From: Pseudomonas sp. GM48
GTDB taxonomy: Bacteria; Pseudomonadota; Gammaproteobacteria; Pseudomonadales; Pseudomonadaceae
Length of the DNA stretch: 58,113 nucleotides
Direction: 5' to 3'
NCBI RefSeq assembly: GCF_000282335.1
Contig: NZ_AKJM01000089.1
Location: forward strand, 1-58,113
A model generated the notes under the pieces. It made no database searches. It was not told the DNA's origin and saw only the letters and a program-made list of their open reading frames with translations. Numbering within the stretch: position 1 is the first letter of the stretch; each line of letters begins with the position of its first letter. Shown one piece after another: positions 1 to 8,259 of the stretch. A program made the position numbers and the translations under genes.

Positions 1-548
1 CCGGCGGTTCCCTGCCGTTGGCGGCGTGCATGACCACCGACGAGGTCTACAGCGCCTTCTACGACGACTACCCGACCCTGCGCGCCTTCCTGCACTCCCA
101 CAGCTACACCGGCAACCCGCTGGCGTGCGCGGCGGCCCTGGCGACGCTGGATATTTTCGAAGAAGACAACGTCATCGAGAACAACAAGGCCCTGGCGCAG
201 CGCATGGCCTCCTCCACCGCGCACCTGGTCGATCACCCGAATGTCTCCGAAGTGCGTCAGACCGGCATGGTACTGGCCATCGAGATGGTCAAGGACAAGG
301 CCACCAAAGAAGCCTACCCATGGCAGGAGCGCCGTGGCCTGAAGGTGTTCCAGCACGCCCTGGAGCGCGGTGCTTTACTGCGTCCATTGGGTAGCGTGGT
401 GTATTTCCTGCCGCCGTATGTGATCACCCCGGAGCAAATCGATTTCCTTGCCGAAGTGGCCAGCGAAGGGATCGATATCGCCACCCGTGACAGTGTCAGT
501 GTGGCGGTGCCGAAAGACTTCCATCCGGGGTTCCGTGATCCGGGCTGA
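1..548 (+). CDS. bioA: Adenosylmethionine-8-amino-7-oxononanoate aminotransferase, C-terminal part
   Basis: Biotin biosynthesis enzyme that uses S-adenosylmethionine as amino donor to make 7,8-diaminopelargonate; cytoplasmic, PLP-dependent. The open frame (codons from base 3) enters from the left edge, so the N-terminal two thirds are missing. Visible family features are the GGSLPLAA segment that normally follows the PLP lysine (the lysine should lie just outside the window), HSYTGNPLACAAALA, and the C-terminal RPLGSVVYFLPPYVIT block. The stop is at 546-548. A REPIN separates it from rsmE. bioA next to rsmE is also the order I recall from P. aeruginosa. The family call is strong; only the start is unseen. 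Confidence 0.93.
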   Translation, partial: GGSLPLAACMTTDEVYSAFYDDYPTLRAFLHSHSYTGNPLACAAALATLDIFEEDNVIENNKALAQRMASSTAHLVDHPNVSEVRQTGMVLAIEMVKDKATKEAYPWQERRGLKVFQHALERGALLRPLGSVVYFLPPYVITPEQIDFLAEVASEGIDIATRDSVSVAVPKDFHPGFRDPG

Positions 549-563
549 CAGTCACTGATTACC

Positions 564-697
564 CTGTGGCGAGGGGGCTTGCCCCCGTTCGGCTGCGAAG
601 CAGTCGTAAAACGGCCAATGCGTTTTAACTGATGTAACCCAATGGCCGAATTAGGGGCCGCTTCGCGCCCCAACGGGGGCAAGCCCCCTCGCCACAG
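564..697. repeat. REPIN, GTGGCGAGGG type, bioA-rsmE gap
   Basis: Two inverted REP copies bound the element: CTGTGGCGAGGGGGCTTGCC at the left and its complement, ending in CCCCCTCGCCACAG, at the right. About 90 bases lie between the arms and can fold further (for example GGGGCCGCTTCGCGCCCC). It fills most of the bioA-rsmE gap, where it could form a strong hairpin at the end of the bioA transcript. The same type recurs at 6871 and 30999. Confidence 0.9.
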
Positions 698-747
698 AGG
701 CCCGTCAGCCACAAATGCGACTCCGATCCAATTTTTAGAGATTCACA

Positions 748-1467
748 ATGAGACTGTCCCGCTTCTTCATCGACGCCCCCTTGAGCACCGGCGAGCACGA
801 ATTGCCCGAAGCCCAGGCCCATTACATCAGCCGTGTGCTGCGCATGGCCGAAGGCGATGCGTTGCAGTTGTTCGACGGCTCGGGCCAGGAGTTTCGCGCC
901 AGGCTGGTCGAGGTCGGCAAAAAGCGCGTCGTGGTGCAGATCGATGAAAGCTTCGCCGGGCAAATCGAATCGCCGCTGCAAATCCATCTCGGCCAGGGCC
1001 TGTCCCGGGGCGAGCGCATGGACTGGGCGATTCAGAAAGCCACGGAGTTGGGCGTCAGCGAAATCACCCCGATCTTCACCGAACGCTGCGAAGTCCGGCT
1101 CAAGGACGAGCGTGCCGACAAACGCCTGCTGCACTGGCGCCAGGTGGCGATCAGCGCGTGCGAGCAGTGCGGCCGTTCACGGGTACCGGTGATTCATCCG
1201 CCACTGTTGCTGGCTGACTGGTTGAAGCAGACGCAAGCCGGGCTGAAGCTGGTCCTGCATCCGGTGGCCGAGCCGCTGGTGAGCCACGCCAAACCTTCAA
1301 GTCTGGCATTCCTGATCGGTCCGGAGGGTGGTTTGTCCGATGCCGAAGTCGATCAGGCCAAGGCCGGCGGCTTCCACGCCGCCCGCCTCGGTCCAAGAGT
1401 GCTGCGCACCGAAACCGCACCGGTTGTTGCACTGGCGGTGGCCCAGCAACTCTGGGGTGACTTCTAG
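748..1467 (+). CDS. rsmE: 16S rRNA (uracil-1498-N3)-methyltransferase RsmE
   Basis: SPOUT-class methyltransferase of 239 aa that methylates N3 of U1498 in 16S rRNA of the assembled small subunit. The N-terminal PUA-like part (about residues 1-70, with LSRFFIDAPL and HYISRVLRMAEGD) is followed by the SPOUT domain. The knot motifs FLIGPEGGLSDAEV (about residue 188) and LGPRVLRTETAPV (about residue 214) bind S-adenosylmethionine. Length is normal for the family. The ATG at 748 directly precedes the conserved RLSRFF start. It is probably transcribed alone; a REPIN follows its stop and separates it from the convergent dgu operon. Confidence 0.96.
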   Translation: MRLSRFFIDAPLSTGEHELPEAQAHYISRVLRMAEGDALQLFDGSGQEFRARLVEVGKKRVVVQIDESFAGQIESPLQIHLGQGLSRGERMDWAIQKATELGVSEITPIFTERCEVRLKDERADKRLLHWRQVAISACEQCGRSRVPVIHPPLLLADWLKQTQAGLKLVLHPVAEPLVSHAKPSSLAFLIGPEGGLSDAEVDQAKAGGFHAARLGPRVLRTETAPVVALAVAQQLWGDF

Positions 1468-1473
1468 TGCCTC

Positions 1474-1562
1474 TTCGCGAGCAAGCCCGCTCCCACAGGT
1501 TTTGTGTTGAGCACAAAAGTTGTGGTCAACCCAATCATTGTGGGAGCGGGCTTGCTCGCGAA
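1474..1562. repeat. REPIN, GTGGGAGCGGGCTTGCTCGCGAA type, between convergent genes
   Basis: Outer arms are TTCGCGAGCAAGCCCGCTCC at the left and the complementary GGAGCGGGCTTGCTCGCGAA at the right. The loop contains a further small inverted repeat (TTGTGTTGAGCACAA). It sits 7 bases after rsmE and 34 before the end of the convergent dguC gene, so it may work as a two-way transcript end. Confidence 0.9.
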
Positions 1563-1596
1563 TGGCCACGACACGGCCTAGAGGCCGATCTGGCTG

Positions 1597-2499
1597 CTAC
1601 TGCACCGGATCGCTCACCGGCTTGGCAATGATCGCCTTGAGTTCGCTGGTCATCGGGAATTCAAGGTTCAAACCCTTCGGCGGGATCGGCTGCTCGAACC
1701 AGCGTTTGTAGATGCCATTGATCTCGCCCGAACTGTACAAATCCGCCAGCGCGCCGTTGACCAGCGCCAGGAACTGCGGATCATCCTTGCGCACCATGCA
1801 GCTGTAGATCTCCCGCGATTGCTCCTCCCCGACCACCACCCACTTGTGTGGGTCATGGGCCTTCGCGCGCTCGCCGTAGAGCAGCGCATCGTCCATGTAG
1901 AATGCCGCCGCCCGGCCCGATTGCAGCATCTGGAAGGCTTCGCCGTGGTCTTTGGCACTGATCACAAACATGTCGATCTTGTGATCGACGTTGTAGCTTT
2001 TCAAGAAGCGCTCGTTGGTGGTGCCGGCGGTGGTCACCACGTTCTTGCCGCGCAGGTCGGCGAAGCTCTTGATCCCGCTGTCTTTGGCCGTCAGCAACTG
2101 GCCTTTGACGTAGATGAAGCCATAGGAGAACGCCACCTGTTTCTGCCGTTCGGCGGTCACGCCGGTGGAGCCGCATTCCAGGTCAACGGTGCCGTTCTGC
2201 ACCAGTGGAATGCGGGTTTGCGAGGTCACCAGGTTGTACTTCACCTTCAAGTCCGGCAGCGCCAGTTGCTGCTGGATGCGCTCGACGATCTTGCCCGCCA
2301 GATCCACCGAGTAACCCATCGGCGTGCCGCTGTGATCACCCACGTAGGAGAACGGCACTGAAGCATCGCGATAGCCCAGGGTGATGCTGTTGGCGCTGGC
2401 GATCTTGCTCAGGGTGCCGGTCAGCGGCGCTTCATTGGCCTGAACCTGACTGCCGAGCAACAGGCCGAGCGTACAAGTGAGCAACGTGATTTTTTGCAT
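1597..2499 (-). CDS. dguC: Periplasmic amino-acid-binding protein of the D-glutamate operon (DguC-like)
   Basis: Solute-binding protein of 300 aa from the GltI/bac_3 family of polar amino acid ABC transporters. A Sec signal peptide is visible (MQKITLLTCTLGLLLG, likely cut after QVQA at about residue 22). The two-lobe domain follows, with ITLGYRDASVPFSY at the lobe-1 start and GTVDLECGSTGVTAERQ, a ligand-loop signature shared with glutamate/aspartate binders. It starts 29 bases after dguB and is the last gene of dguA-dguB-dguC. No permease or ATPase gene is adjacent, so it must use another permease or act as a sensor. The family is certain; the D-Glu role rests on context. Confidence 0.8.
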   Translation of the reverse strand: MQKITLLTCTLGLLLGSQVQANEAPLTGTLSKIASANSITLGYRDASVPFSYVGDHSGTPMGYSVDLAGKIVERIQQQLALPDLKVKYNLVTSQTRIPLVQNGTVDLECGSTGVTAERQKQVAFSYGFIYVKGQLLTAKDSGIKSFADLRGKNVVTTAGTTNERFLKSYNVDHKIDMFVISAKDHGEAFQMLQSGRAAAFYMDDALLYGERAKAHDPHKWVVVGEEQSREIYSCMVRKDDPQFLALVNGALADLYSSGEINGIYKRWFEQPIPPKGLNLEFPMTSELKAIIAKPVSDPVQ

Positions 2500-2528
2500 T
2501 GTTATTCTCCGTTGTGGGTGTTGGTTTA

Positions 2529-2879
2529 TCAGACGCGTGCAGCGATGACGGTGATTTCCACCAGCACCTGCGGGCGGGCCAGTTCAGCCTGCACAGTGGT
2601 GCGGCTCGGTGCCTGTCCCGGCGATAGCCATGCCGACCAGACCTCGTTCATCGCGGCGAAATCCTCGGTGATGTTCTTCAGGTAAATGGTCGCGCTGAGC
2701 AGATGATCCTTGTCGCTGCCCGCCTCGGCCAGCAAGGTTTCGATTTTCGCCAGCACTTCGCGGGTCTGGCCGCTGGCATCCAGAGCATCGCCCGGCACCT
2801 GCCCGGAGAGAAACACCAGGTCGCCAAAGGTCACGGCGCCAGACAGGCGCGAGTTGCTGTGCAGTCGGGTAATGGTCAT
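2529..2879 (-). CDS. dguB: RidA-family imine deaminase (DguB-like)
   Basis: Protein of 116 aa in the RidA/YjgF/UK114 family, which hydrolyses reactive imines to keto acids and ammonia. Family features are LVFLSGQVPGD, a central ATIYLKNITEDFAAMN block and, near the C-terminus, PSRTTVQAELA, whose arginine matches the substrate-binding arginine of active RidA proteins. It lies 27 bases downstream of an FAD D-amino acid dehydrogenase whose direct product is an imine, so it very likely completes that reaction. Length is slightly short but within family range. Confidence 0.85.
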   Translation of the reverse strand: MTITRLHSNSRLSGAVTFGDLVFLSGQVPGDALDASGQTREVLAKIETLLAEAGSDKDHLLSATIYLKNITEDFAAMNEVWSAWLSPGQAPSRTTVQAELARPQVLVEITVIAARV

Positions 2880-2906
2880 TGCAGTGTCCTCCTCAGAAAT
2901 CAGTAT

Positions 2907-4148
2907 TCAGGCGGCCCGGTGGTTGAAACCGCGCAGGTCGATGGAAGGCCGGCGCTCGCCGATCAGTTCACTGAGCAAACGCCCGCTGCCGCATGCCAGT
3001 GTGAAACCCAGTGCGCCGTGGCCGAGGTTGAGCCACAGGTTGCGGTACGCCGTCGCGCCCAGCAACGGCACGCCGTTGGGGGTGGCCGGGCGCATGCCGG
3101 CCCATTCGACGGCTTCGTCATAGGCGCCGGCATTTGGAAAGGTGTCATGGGCCTGGCGCTTGATCAGCGCCAGGCGCCTGGGGTCCAAAGCAGGGTCGAA
3201 GCCGACGATGTCGACCATCGCCGCCACCCGCAATTGCTCGCCGATGCGCGCGAAGACGATCTTGCGGTCGTAGTCGGTGATGCTTACGTCCGGCGCCAGG
3301 TGACCGGCGCCGATCGGCACGGTCAGGCTGTAGCCCTTGAGCGGATAAAGTGGCAGTTGCAGTCCGGGCAGCGCCAACAGCGGACTGCGGTGGCCGGCGG
3401 CGATCACCAGTTGATCGACCGGCACTACTTGCTCGCCCAGTTCGATGGCGTTGACGCTGCCGTTGCTGTGGCGAATGCCAGTCACCGCTTGCCCGAGACG
3501 AAACTCGCAACGGCCGGACGCTCGCAACCGGGCGGCCAGTTGCTGGCAGAAACCGTGGCAATCGCCGACCTCTTCGTCCGGGGTGTAGATCGCCCCGACA
3601 AAGGGCGCATCGATCAGCGCCGGTTCCAGTTGTGCGCATTCGGCCGGCGACAACACCTGCTGTTGCTGCGGGTCGGCCAAACCCTGGCACGCACGCTCGA
3701 AGCTGCTGTTCTGGCGGAAAGTCACCAGTTTGCCATTGCGCCGCCACTGGAATCCCGTCAGTCCATCGTCCTCGCGCCAGGACTTCAAAGTGTCCTGGCT
3801 GAACAGCGCCAAACGCAGCAAGTGCGCGGCGTTCTCACGGTTGACCGAGCGCCGGCAGGCGCCGAGGAACGACGCCATCCAGCGCCACTGGGCCGGGTCG
3901 AAGCGCGGACGCAGCTTCAGCGGTGAATCGCCGCGCAGCATCCAGCCGATGGCCTGTAAAGGCACACCGGCGTCGGCCAGGGGCGCGACATAGCGATAGG
4001 ACAACTGGCCGCCGTTGGCGAAGCTGGTTTCGCTGCCCAGCGAGTCCCGGGCCTCGACCACCGTCACCTCCAAGCCGTCGCGCACCAGCGCATAGGCCGT
4101 TGCCAGACCAATCACGCCGCCTCCGATGATGCACACACGCTGAGCCAT
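2907..4148 (-). CDS. dguA: FAD-dependent D-amino acid dehydrogenase (DguA/DadA family)
   Basis: Flavoprotein of 413 aa that oxidises D-amino acids to 2-imino acids, passing electrons to the respiratory chain. The N-terminal Rossmann motif is VCIIGGGVIGLATAYALV, followed by EVTVVEA, and a C-terminal FAD-binding segment reads NLGHGALGFTLACGSG. Upstream in-frame codons exist, but the ATG at 4148 places the GxGxxG motif at residue 8 as usual. It is the first gene of a three-gene operon with dguB and dguC and is divergent from dguR. Gene set and order match the P. aeruginosa dguABC D-glutamate operon as I remember it, so D-Glu is the likely substrate, although DadA-type enzymes are broad. Confidence 0.82.
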   Translation of the reverse strand: MAQRVCIIGGGVIGLATAYALVRDGLEVTVVEARDSLGSETSFANGGQLSYRYVAPLADAGVPLQAIGWMLRGDSPLKLRPRFDPAQWRWMASFLGACRRSVNRENAAHLLRLALFSQDTLKSWREDDGLTGFQWRRNGKLVTFRQNSSFERACQGLADPQQQQVLSPAECAQLEPALIDAPFVGAIYTPDEEVGDCHGFCQQLAARLRASGRCEFRLGQAVTGIRHSNGSVNAIELGEQVVPVDQLVIAAGHRSPLLALPGLQLPLYPLKGYSLTVPIGAGHLAPDVSITDYDRKIVFARIGEQLRVAAMVDIVGFDPALDPRRLALIKRQAHDTFPNAGAYDEAVEWAGMRPATPNGVPLLGATAYRNLWLNLGHGALGFTLACGSGRLLSELIGERRPSIDLRGFNHRAA

Positions 4149-4231
4149 GTCCGTCCTTAAAACCGTTGTGAAGACGAGGCCAAGGTTAGAGCCAGGTGAC
4201 AGGCGTTGAACAATGCATAAAGATGGCAAAC

Positions 4232-4250
4232 CCATAAACAAAGGTTATGG
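4232..4250. promoter_or_regulatory. Candidate LysR-type operator between dguA and dguR
   Basis: CCATAA-N7-TTATGG is a perfect 6+6 inverted repeat containing the T-N11-A core typical of LysR binding sites (T at 4235, A at 4247). It lies in the 109-base divergent gap, 82 bases upstream of the dguA ATG and just before the dguR ATG at 4258. It is a plausible recognition site for DguR with autoregulation. Binding is inferred. Confidence 0.45.
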
Positions 4251-4257
4251 ACTTGCC

Positions 4258-5175
4258 ATGCGCCTTCGTCACATCGAGATTTTCCAGGCCATCCGCCAGA
4301 CCGGCTCGATCAGCGCTGCCGCGCAATTGCTGCACGTCTCGCAGCCGGCGGTGAGCAAGGTGTTGCAGCACGCCGAGCAACAATTGGGCTTTGCGCTGTT
4401 CCTGCGAGTACGCGGCAAGTTGCAGGCAACGCCGGAAGCGCTGGAGCTGGAGCGCGAAGTGGACAAGGTCAGCGAAAGCCTGCAAGGCGTGCGACGCCTG
4501 GCGCAGAGCCTGCGCCGCGAGCCCGGCCACAGTCTGCGCATCGGCGCCACCCCGGCCCTGGCCCTGTCATTACTGCCGCCGGCCATTCACGAATGGACCG
4601 GGCGTTACCCGGATATCGTCTGCGAACTCTCCAGCGCCCACAGTCGCGAACTGGTGCAGAACCTGTTAATGCGCGAAGTGGATGTCGCCCTGACCCTGCA
4701 ATGCCCGGATCACCCAGGGCTCAAGGCCCAGGCGCTGGCCTCGGGGGTGCTGGTGGCGCTGGCGCCCGACGGTTTCTGGCCGACGGCCGACGCCGGCCAG
4801 CCACTGCCGCTGATGGCCCTGGCGAATGCGCCGCTGATCGGGCTGTCCAGCGCCGATCCGTTGGCCGCGCGGCTCGACAGTTATCTGGAAGCCGTCGAGC
4901 CGCCGCCCCGGATACGCATCGCCGTACAGACCTATTCACTGGCCCGGGCCATGGTGGAATCCGGTGCCGGCCTGGCGGTGATCGACCCGTTCACCGCCCT
5001 CGGCGCATCACCGGGCACCACGACCATCCGCCCGCTGGCCCCGCCACTGCCGATCACCCTGTACGCCGTGACTCGCGCCAGCGAACCACTGCCGCACACG
5101 CTCAATGACCTGTTGCAGATCTTCAGTCGCCGCGCCCGGGAGCAATTGGAGAACCTGAGTCCTGCGCAACCCTGA
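4258..5175 (+). CDS. dguR: LysR-family regulator of the D-glutamate operon (DguR-like)
   Basis: Transcription factor of 305 aa. The winged helix-turn-helix occupies about residues 3-62 (RLRHIEIFQAIRQTGSIS, then AAAQLLHVSQPAVSKVLQHA), and an effector-binding domain of periplasmic-binding-protein fold follows from about residue 90. It is divergent from dguA, the classical LysR layout, so it probably activates dguABC when D-Glu is present. The ATG at 4258 gives the standard LysR N-terminus. An in-frame ATG at 4213, with an AGGCG upstream, would add 15 residues and put the operator-like palindrome inside the gene, so the start is not fully settled. Confidence 0.85.
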   Translation: MRLRHIEIFQAIRQTGSISAAAQLLHVSQPAVSKVLQHAEQQLGFALFLRVRGKLQATPEALELEREVDKVSESLQGVRRLAQSLRREPGHSLRIGATPALALSLLPPAIHEWTGRYPDIVCELSSAHSRELVQNLLMREVDVALTLQCPDHPGLKAQALASGVLVALAPDGFWPTADAGQPLPLMALANAPLIGLSSADPLAARLDSYLEAVEPPPRIRIAVQTYSLARAMVESGAGLAVIDPFTALGASPGTTTIRPLAPPLPITLYAVTRASEPLPHTLNDLLQIFSRRAREQLENLSPAQP

Positions 5176-5200
5176 AGCCTGATGAACAACCTGTGGTGAT

Positions 5201-5818
5201 TTACAGGACGTAGAACAGAATCGCCACAAAGTGCAGCAGGCTCCCGGCGATCACGAACAGGTGCCAGATCCCGTGGGCATGTCGCAACCGATGGTCGAGG
5301 GCGAAAAAGATGATCCCCACGGTGTACAACACGCCGCCCGAGGCCAGCCAGGCAAACCCGGCGGTGCCCAGCGCCGCGAGCAACGGCTTGACCGCCACCA
5401 GTACGATCCAGCCCATCACCGCGTAGATCACGATCGATAGAATCCGCGCTTCGGAACGCGGCTTGATCTCTTGCAGGATGCCGATCAGCGCCAGGCCCCA
5501 GACGATGCCGAACAACGTCCAACCCCACGGCCCGCGCAGGGTCACCAGGCAAAACGGCGTGTAGCTGCCGGCGATCAACAGGTAGATCGAAAAGTGATCG
5601 ACCTTCTGCATAATCTCTTTCTTGCGTCCGCGCACGCTGTGGTACACGGTTGAAGCGCTGTAAAGCACCAGCAAGGTAAAGGCGTAGATCGCCATGCTGA
5701 CAATCTTCCACGGACTGCCGTCGAGACTGGCCAGCACAATCAGCCACACCCCTCCGACAAACGCCGCCACTGCCCCGACCAAATGCGTCCAGGCGTTCAG
5801 TTTTTCCCCGTGATACAT
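5201..5818 (-). CDS. Hemolysin III family (HlyIII/YqfA) membrane protein
   Basis: Integral inner-membrane protein of 205 aa in the HlyIII/PAQR superfamily. Seven hydrophobic segments are apparent, beginning near residue 12 with LVGAVAAFVGGVWLIVLA. Family signatures are EKLNAWTHLVGA at the N-terminus, STVYHSVRGRKKEIMQKVDH (with the conserved S-YH and KvDH), and HRLRHAHGIWHLFVIAGS at the C-terminus, whose histidines belong to the presumed metal site. The physiological role in Pseudomonas is unsettled; the hemolysin name is historical. It is convergent with dguR and divergent from mdcR, so it is probably a single-gene unit. Confidence 0.9.
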   Translation of the reverse strand: MYHGEKLNAWTHLVGAVAAFVGGVWLIVLASLDGSPWKIVSMAIYAFTLLVLYSASTVYHSVRGRKKEIMQKVDHFSIYLLIAGSYTPFCLVTLRGPWGWTLFGIVWGLALIGILQEIKPRSEARILSIVIYAVMGWIVLVAVKPLLAALGTAGFAWLASGGVLYTVGIIFFALDHRLRHAHGIWHLFVIAGSLLHFVAILFYVL

Positions 5819-5949
5819 GCGTTGCTCACCTCGAATTCCATTGCCGCAGAGCGCAAGGCTCAGGCTTCAAGTGTAAAAGCGCAATGTTTCTGTACGACGC
5901 ACCCGGTGTAATTGGGCACAATCGAGTCATTCCAAAAAGAGTCCGCCCC

Positions 5950-6864
5950 ATGCTGATCGATGAAGAGTTGACCCTGAAAAAACTCGAGGTGTTCCTGGCC
6001 TTCATGCGCACCGGCAACCTGGCGCGGGCGGCCGCCGAGTTGCAGACCAGCAACGTCAGCGTGCATCGGGCGATCCATTCCCTGGAAAGCGCCCTGCGCT
6101 GCCCGTTGTTCAAGCACGAAGGCCGCAGCCTGACGCCGCTGGAAAGCGCTTATGTGCTGGAGGAACGGGCGCAGAAGCTGATTCAGGACGTCGTCGAAAG
6201 TGTGCGCCTGACCCGCGAAGCCGCCGGGTTCTCGGCCGAACGTTTCAAACTGGGCTCACTGTATTCCCTGACGGTGAAGACCGTGCCGCAGCTGATCATG
6301 GGTTTGAAGATCCGCCGCAGCGAGCTCAACATCGACCTGATTCTGGGCTCCAATATCGACCTGCTCTACAAGCTCAAGAACATGGAAGTCGATGCGATCC
6401 TGGTGTCGCTGGACGACACCGTCAATGACCCGGATTGCGAACAGATCCCGCTGTTTTCCGACGACATTTTCCTCGCCACACCCGCCGACTCGAAGTTTGC
6501 CCAGCGAACCGAAGTCGACCTGGCCGAGGTCCGCGACGAAACCTTCATCACCCTGACCCAGGGCTTCGCCACCCATCAGGACGGCAAGCGGGTTTTTGAG
6601 CAGGCAGGGTTCGAGCCGAAGGTGGCGATGCAGGTCAACGACATCTTCACGCTGCTGAGCATGGTCAGTTCGGGCGTGGGTTATGCGTTGCTGCCGGGGC
6701 GGATTGCGGCGGTGTACGAGAACCGGGTGAAGCTGATCCCGTTGCAGGAAAAGTACCGCTTGCAGCAACACATTGGCGTGGTGTTTCTGAAGGCCAAGGA
6801 GCGTGATCCGAACCTGCTGGCGTTGCTGGCGGAGTGTCGGATGTATGCCAATCGCCAGGCTTGA
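5950..6864 (+). CDS. mdcR: LysR-family malonate utilisation regulator
   Basis: Transcription factor of 304 aa. The N-terminal helix-turn-helix (LTLKKLEVFLAFMRTGNLAR, then SNVSVHRAIHSLESALRCPL) is followed by a ligand-binding domain with LILGSNIDLLYKLKNMEVDA. It faces the downstream end of the malonate decarboxylase/transport operon, and MdcR-type regulators sit with such clusters and respond to malonate. The ATG at 5950 is chosen because the conserved region begins right after it; 22 upstream in-frame codons are not expected to be translated. A REPIN separates its stop from madM. Function is assigned from family resemblance plus location. Confidence 0.85.
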   Translation: MLIDEELTLKKLEVFLAFMRTGNLARAAAELQTSNVSVHRAIHSLESALRCPLFKHEGRSLTPLESAYVLEERAQKLIQDVVESVRLTREAAGFSAERFKLGSLYSLTVKTVPQLIMGLKIRRSELNIDLILGSNIDLLYKLKNMEVDAILVSLDDTVNDPDCEQIPLFSDDIFLATPADSKFAQRTEVDLAEVRDETFITLTQGFATHQDGKRVFEQAGFEPKVAMQVNDIFTLLSMVSSGVGYALLPGRIAAVYENRVKLIPLQEKYRLQQHIGVVFLKAKERDPNLLALLAECRMYANRQA

Positions 6865-6870
6865 AACCCT

Positions 6871-7003
6871 TGTGGCGAGGGAGCTTGCTCCCGCTCGGGT
6901 GCGAAGCGCCCGCAAAACCAGGCCACCGAATTTACCTGACTCATCTCGGTAGCCGATCTCAGGGCTGCTACGCAGCCCAGCGGGAGCAAGCTCCCTCGCC
7001 ACA
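6871..7003. repeat. REPIN, GTGGCGAGGG type, between convergent mdcR and madM
   Basis: The left arm TGTGGCGAGGGAGCTTGCTC pairs with the right arm GAGCAAGCTCCCTCGCCACA. Internal short palindromes (for example GGGCTGCTACGCAGCCC) lie between. It fills the 155-base gap between two genes that converge and could stop transcription from both sides. Confidence 0.9.
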
Positions 7004-7019
7004 AAAAGCGCTCACTGGA

Positions 7020-7784
7020 CTAGCCGACAATCCCGCGAACAATGAAGAACAACAGCGAAGGCCCGAGCAAGCACCCAAGCCCGGTGTGGAAAGTCGCGGT
7101 CAACGCGCCATAAGGCACCAGGCGCCGATCCGTCGCCGCCAGGCCGGCGGTCACGCCACTGACCGTCCCGGCCAATCCACCAAACACCATCGCCGAACGC
7201 GGGTTGTCCAGGCCCATCCAGCGCGCCGCCATCGGTGTACCGACCATCACCAGAATCGCCTTGATCAGACCGGTGGCAATCGACAGCGCCACCACATCGG
7301 AACTGGCGCCAATGGCCGCTCCGGTCACTGGCCCGACGATGTAAGTCACCGCACCTGCGCCAATCGTGGTCATGCTCACCGCATCGCGGTAACCGAACGC
7401 CCAGGCCATGCACGCGCCGACGATAAACGGCAGCACAGTGCCCAACAGCAGCGCGATCACACCAATCAAACCGGCCTTTTTCGCTTCGGTGGCCTGCACC
7501 TCGAACGCCGTGGCGACGATGGCGAAGTCCCGCAGCATCGCGCCGCCCATCAACCCGATGCCGGAAAACAGCGTCAAGTCCGCCAGGCCTTTTTGCCCGC
7601 CGGTCATCGTGCCACCGACCCAGGCCAGTACCAGGCCGATGACGATAGCGATGGCAGAGCCGTGAATCCGTCCGAAGGTCAGGCGTTTGGAGAGTATTAC
7701 CGACACCCACATGATGATGCCGACGAAAGCGAATGCGGTGACCAGACTGTTAGTTGCCAAGCCTTTCTCAAAGAGTTCCCACAT
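7020..7784 (-). CDS. madM: Malonate transporter subunit MadM
   Basis: Inner-membrane protein of 254 aa, very hydrophobic, with about eight membrane segments (for example SAIAIVIGLVLAWVGGTM and LVTAFAFVGIIMWVSVILS). It forms the two-component MadL/MadM malonate carrier, which imports malonate by cation symport. It begins one base after the madL stop and is the last gene of the mdc operon, supplying substrate to the decarboxylase encoded upstream. Length is normal for MadM. Confidence 0.92.
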   Translation of the reverse strand: MWELFEKGLATNSLVTAFAFVGIIMWVSVILSKRLTFGRIHGSAIAIVIGLVLAWVGGTMTGGQKGLADLTLFSGIGLMGGAMLRDFAIVATAFEVQATEAKKAGLIGVIALLLGTVLPFIVGACMAWAFGYRDAVSMTTIGAGAVTYIVGPVTGAAIGASSDVVALSIATGLIKAILVMVGTPMAARWMGLDNPRSAMVFGGLAGTVSGVTAGLAATDRRLVPYGALTATFHTGLGCLLGPSLLFFIVRGIVG

Positions 7785-7785
7785 A

Positions 7786-8217
7786 TCAGCGACCTCCTGC
7801 CGGTGCGCCGGCCGACGTTACATCCACCGGTTCATCGGGCAAGGGTTCGCCTTTGTGGGTCCGGCTGATCAGGGCAATGGTGCAACCGCAAACCACCACC
7901 GAACCGATTGCCGCCAGCACCGCCACCGGACCACCGTGTAGCGCCGTGACCACGTTTTGTTGCGCCGCCATCGCGACCACCACTGGAATGTACATGGCGC
8001 CCCAGAAGCCGACGCCCATCTCGCACTCCCTGGTCATGCCGCCATGCCTGTGCATCCACAACCGTGCGCAAATCAGCAGGATCATCGCGATCCCGACACC
8101 GCCGACGTTTGACTTCACACCCAGCAACACACCGAGCATGTCACCCATGATCACCCCTGCCAGCGTACAGATCGCCAACAGCGCCACACCGTAAATAATC
8201 ATTGTTGTAGTCCTCAA
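7786..8217 (-). CDS. madL: Malonate transporter subunit MadL
   Basis: Small inner-membrane protein of 143 aa with four hydrophobic stretches (IIYGVALLAICTLAGVIMGD, MLGVLLGVKSNVGGVGIAM, a central GFWGAMYIPVVVAMAA, and VLAAIGSVVVCGCTIALI). The NVGGVGIAM block is characteristic of MadL. It is one base upstream of madM, so the two carrier halves are almost certainly co-translated. It starts 42 bases after mdcH, the only sizeable gap in the operon. Confidence 0.92.
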   Translation of the reverse strand: MRTTTMIIYGVALLAICTLAGVIMGDMLGVLLGVKSNVGGVGIAMILLICARLWMHRHGGMTRECEMGVGFWGAMYIPVVVAMAAQQNVVTALHGGPVAVLAAIGSVVVCGCTIALISRTHKGEPLPDEPVDVTSAGAPAGGR

Positions 8218-8259
8218 AGTGCATTTCGAATGTTGTTTTTGTTGTTCGAAGCCTGAGTT

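Noticed and set aside
2703..3926. Long + strand ORF of 407 codons opposite dguA/dguB
   Set aside because: It is a shadow in high-GC DNA; the - strand encodes well-supported family proteins and the + strand product has no recognisable pattern.
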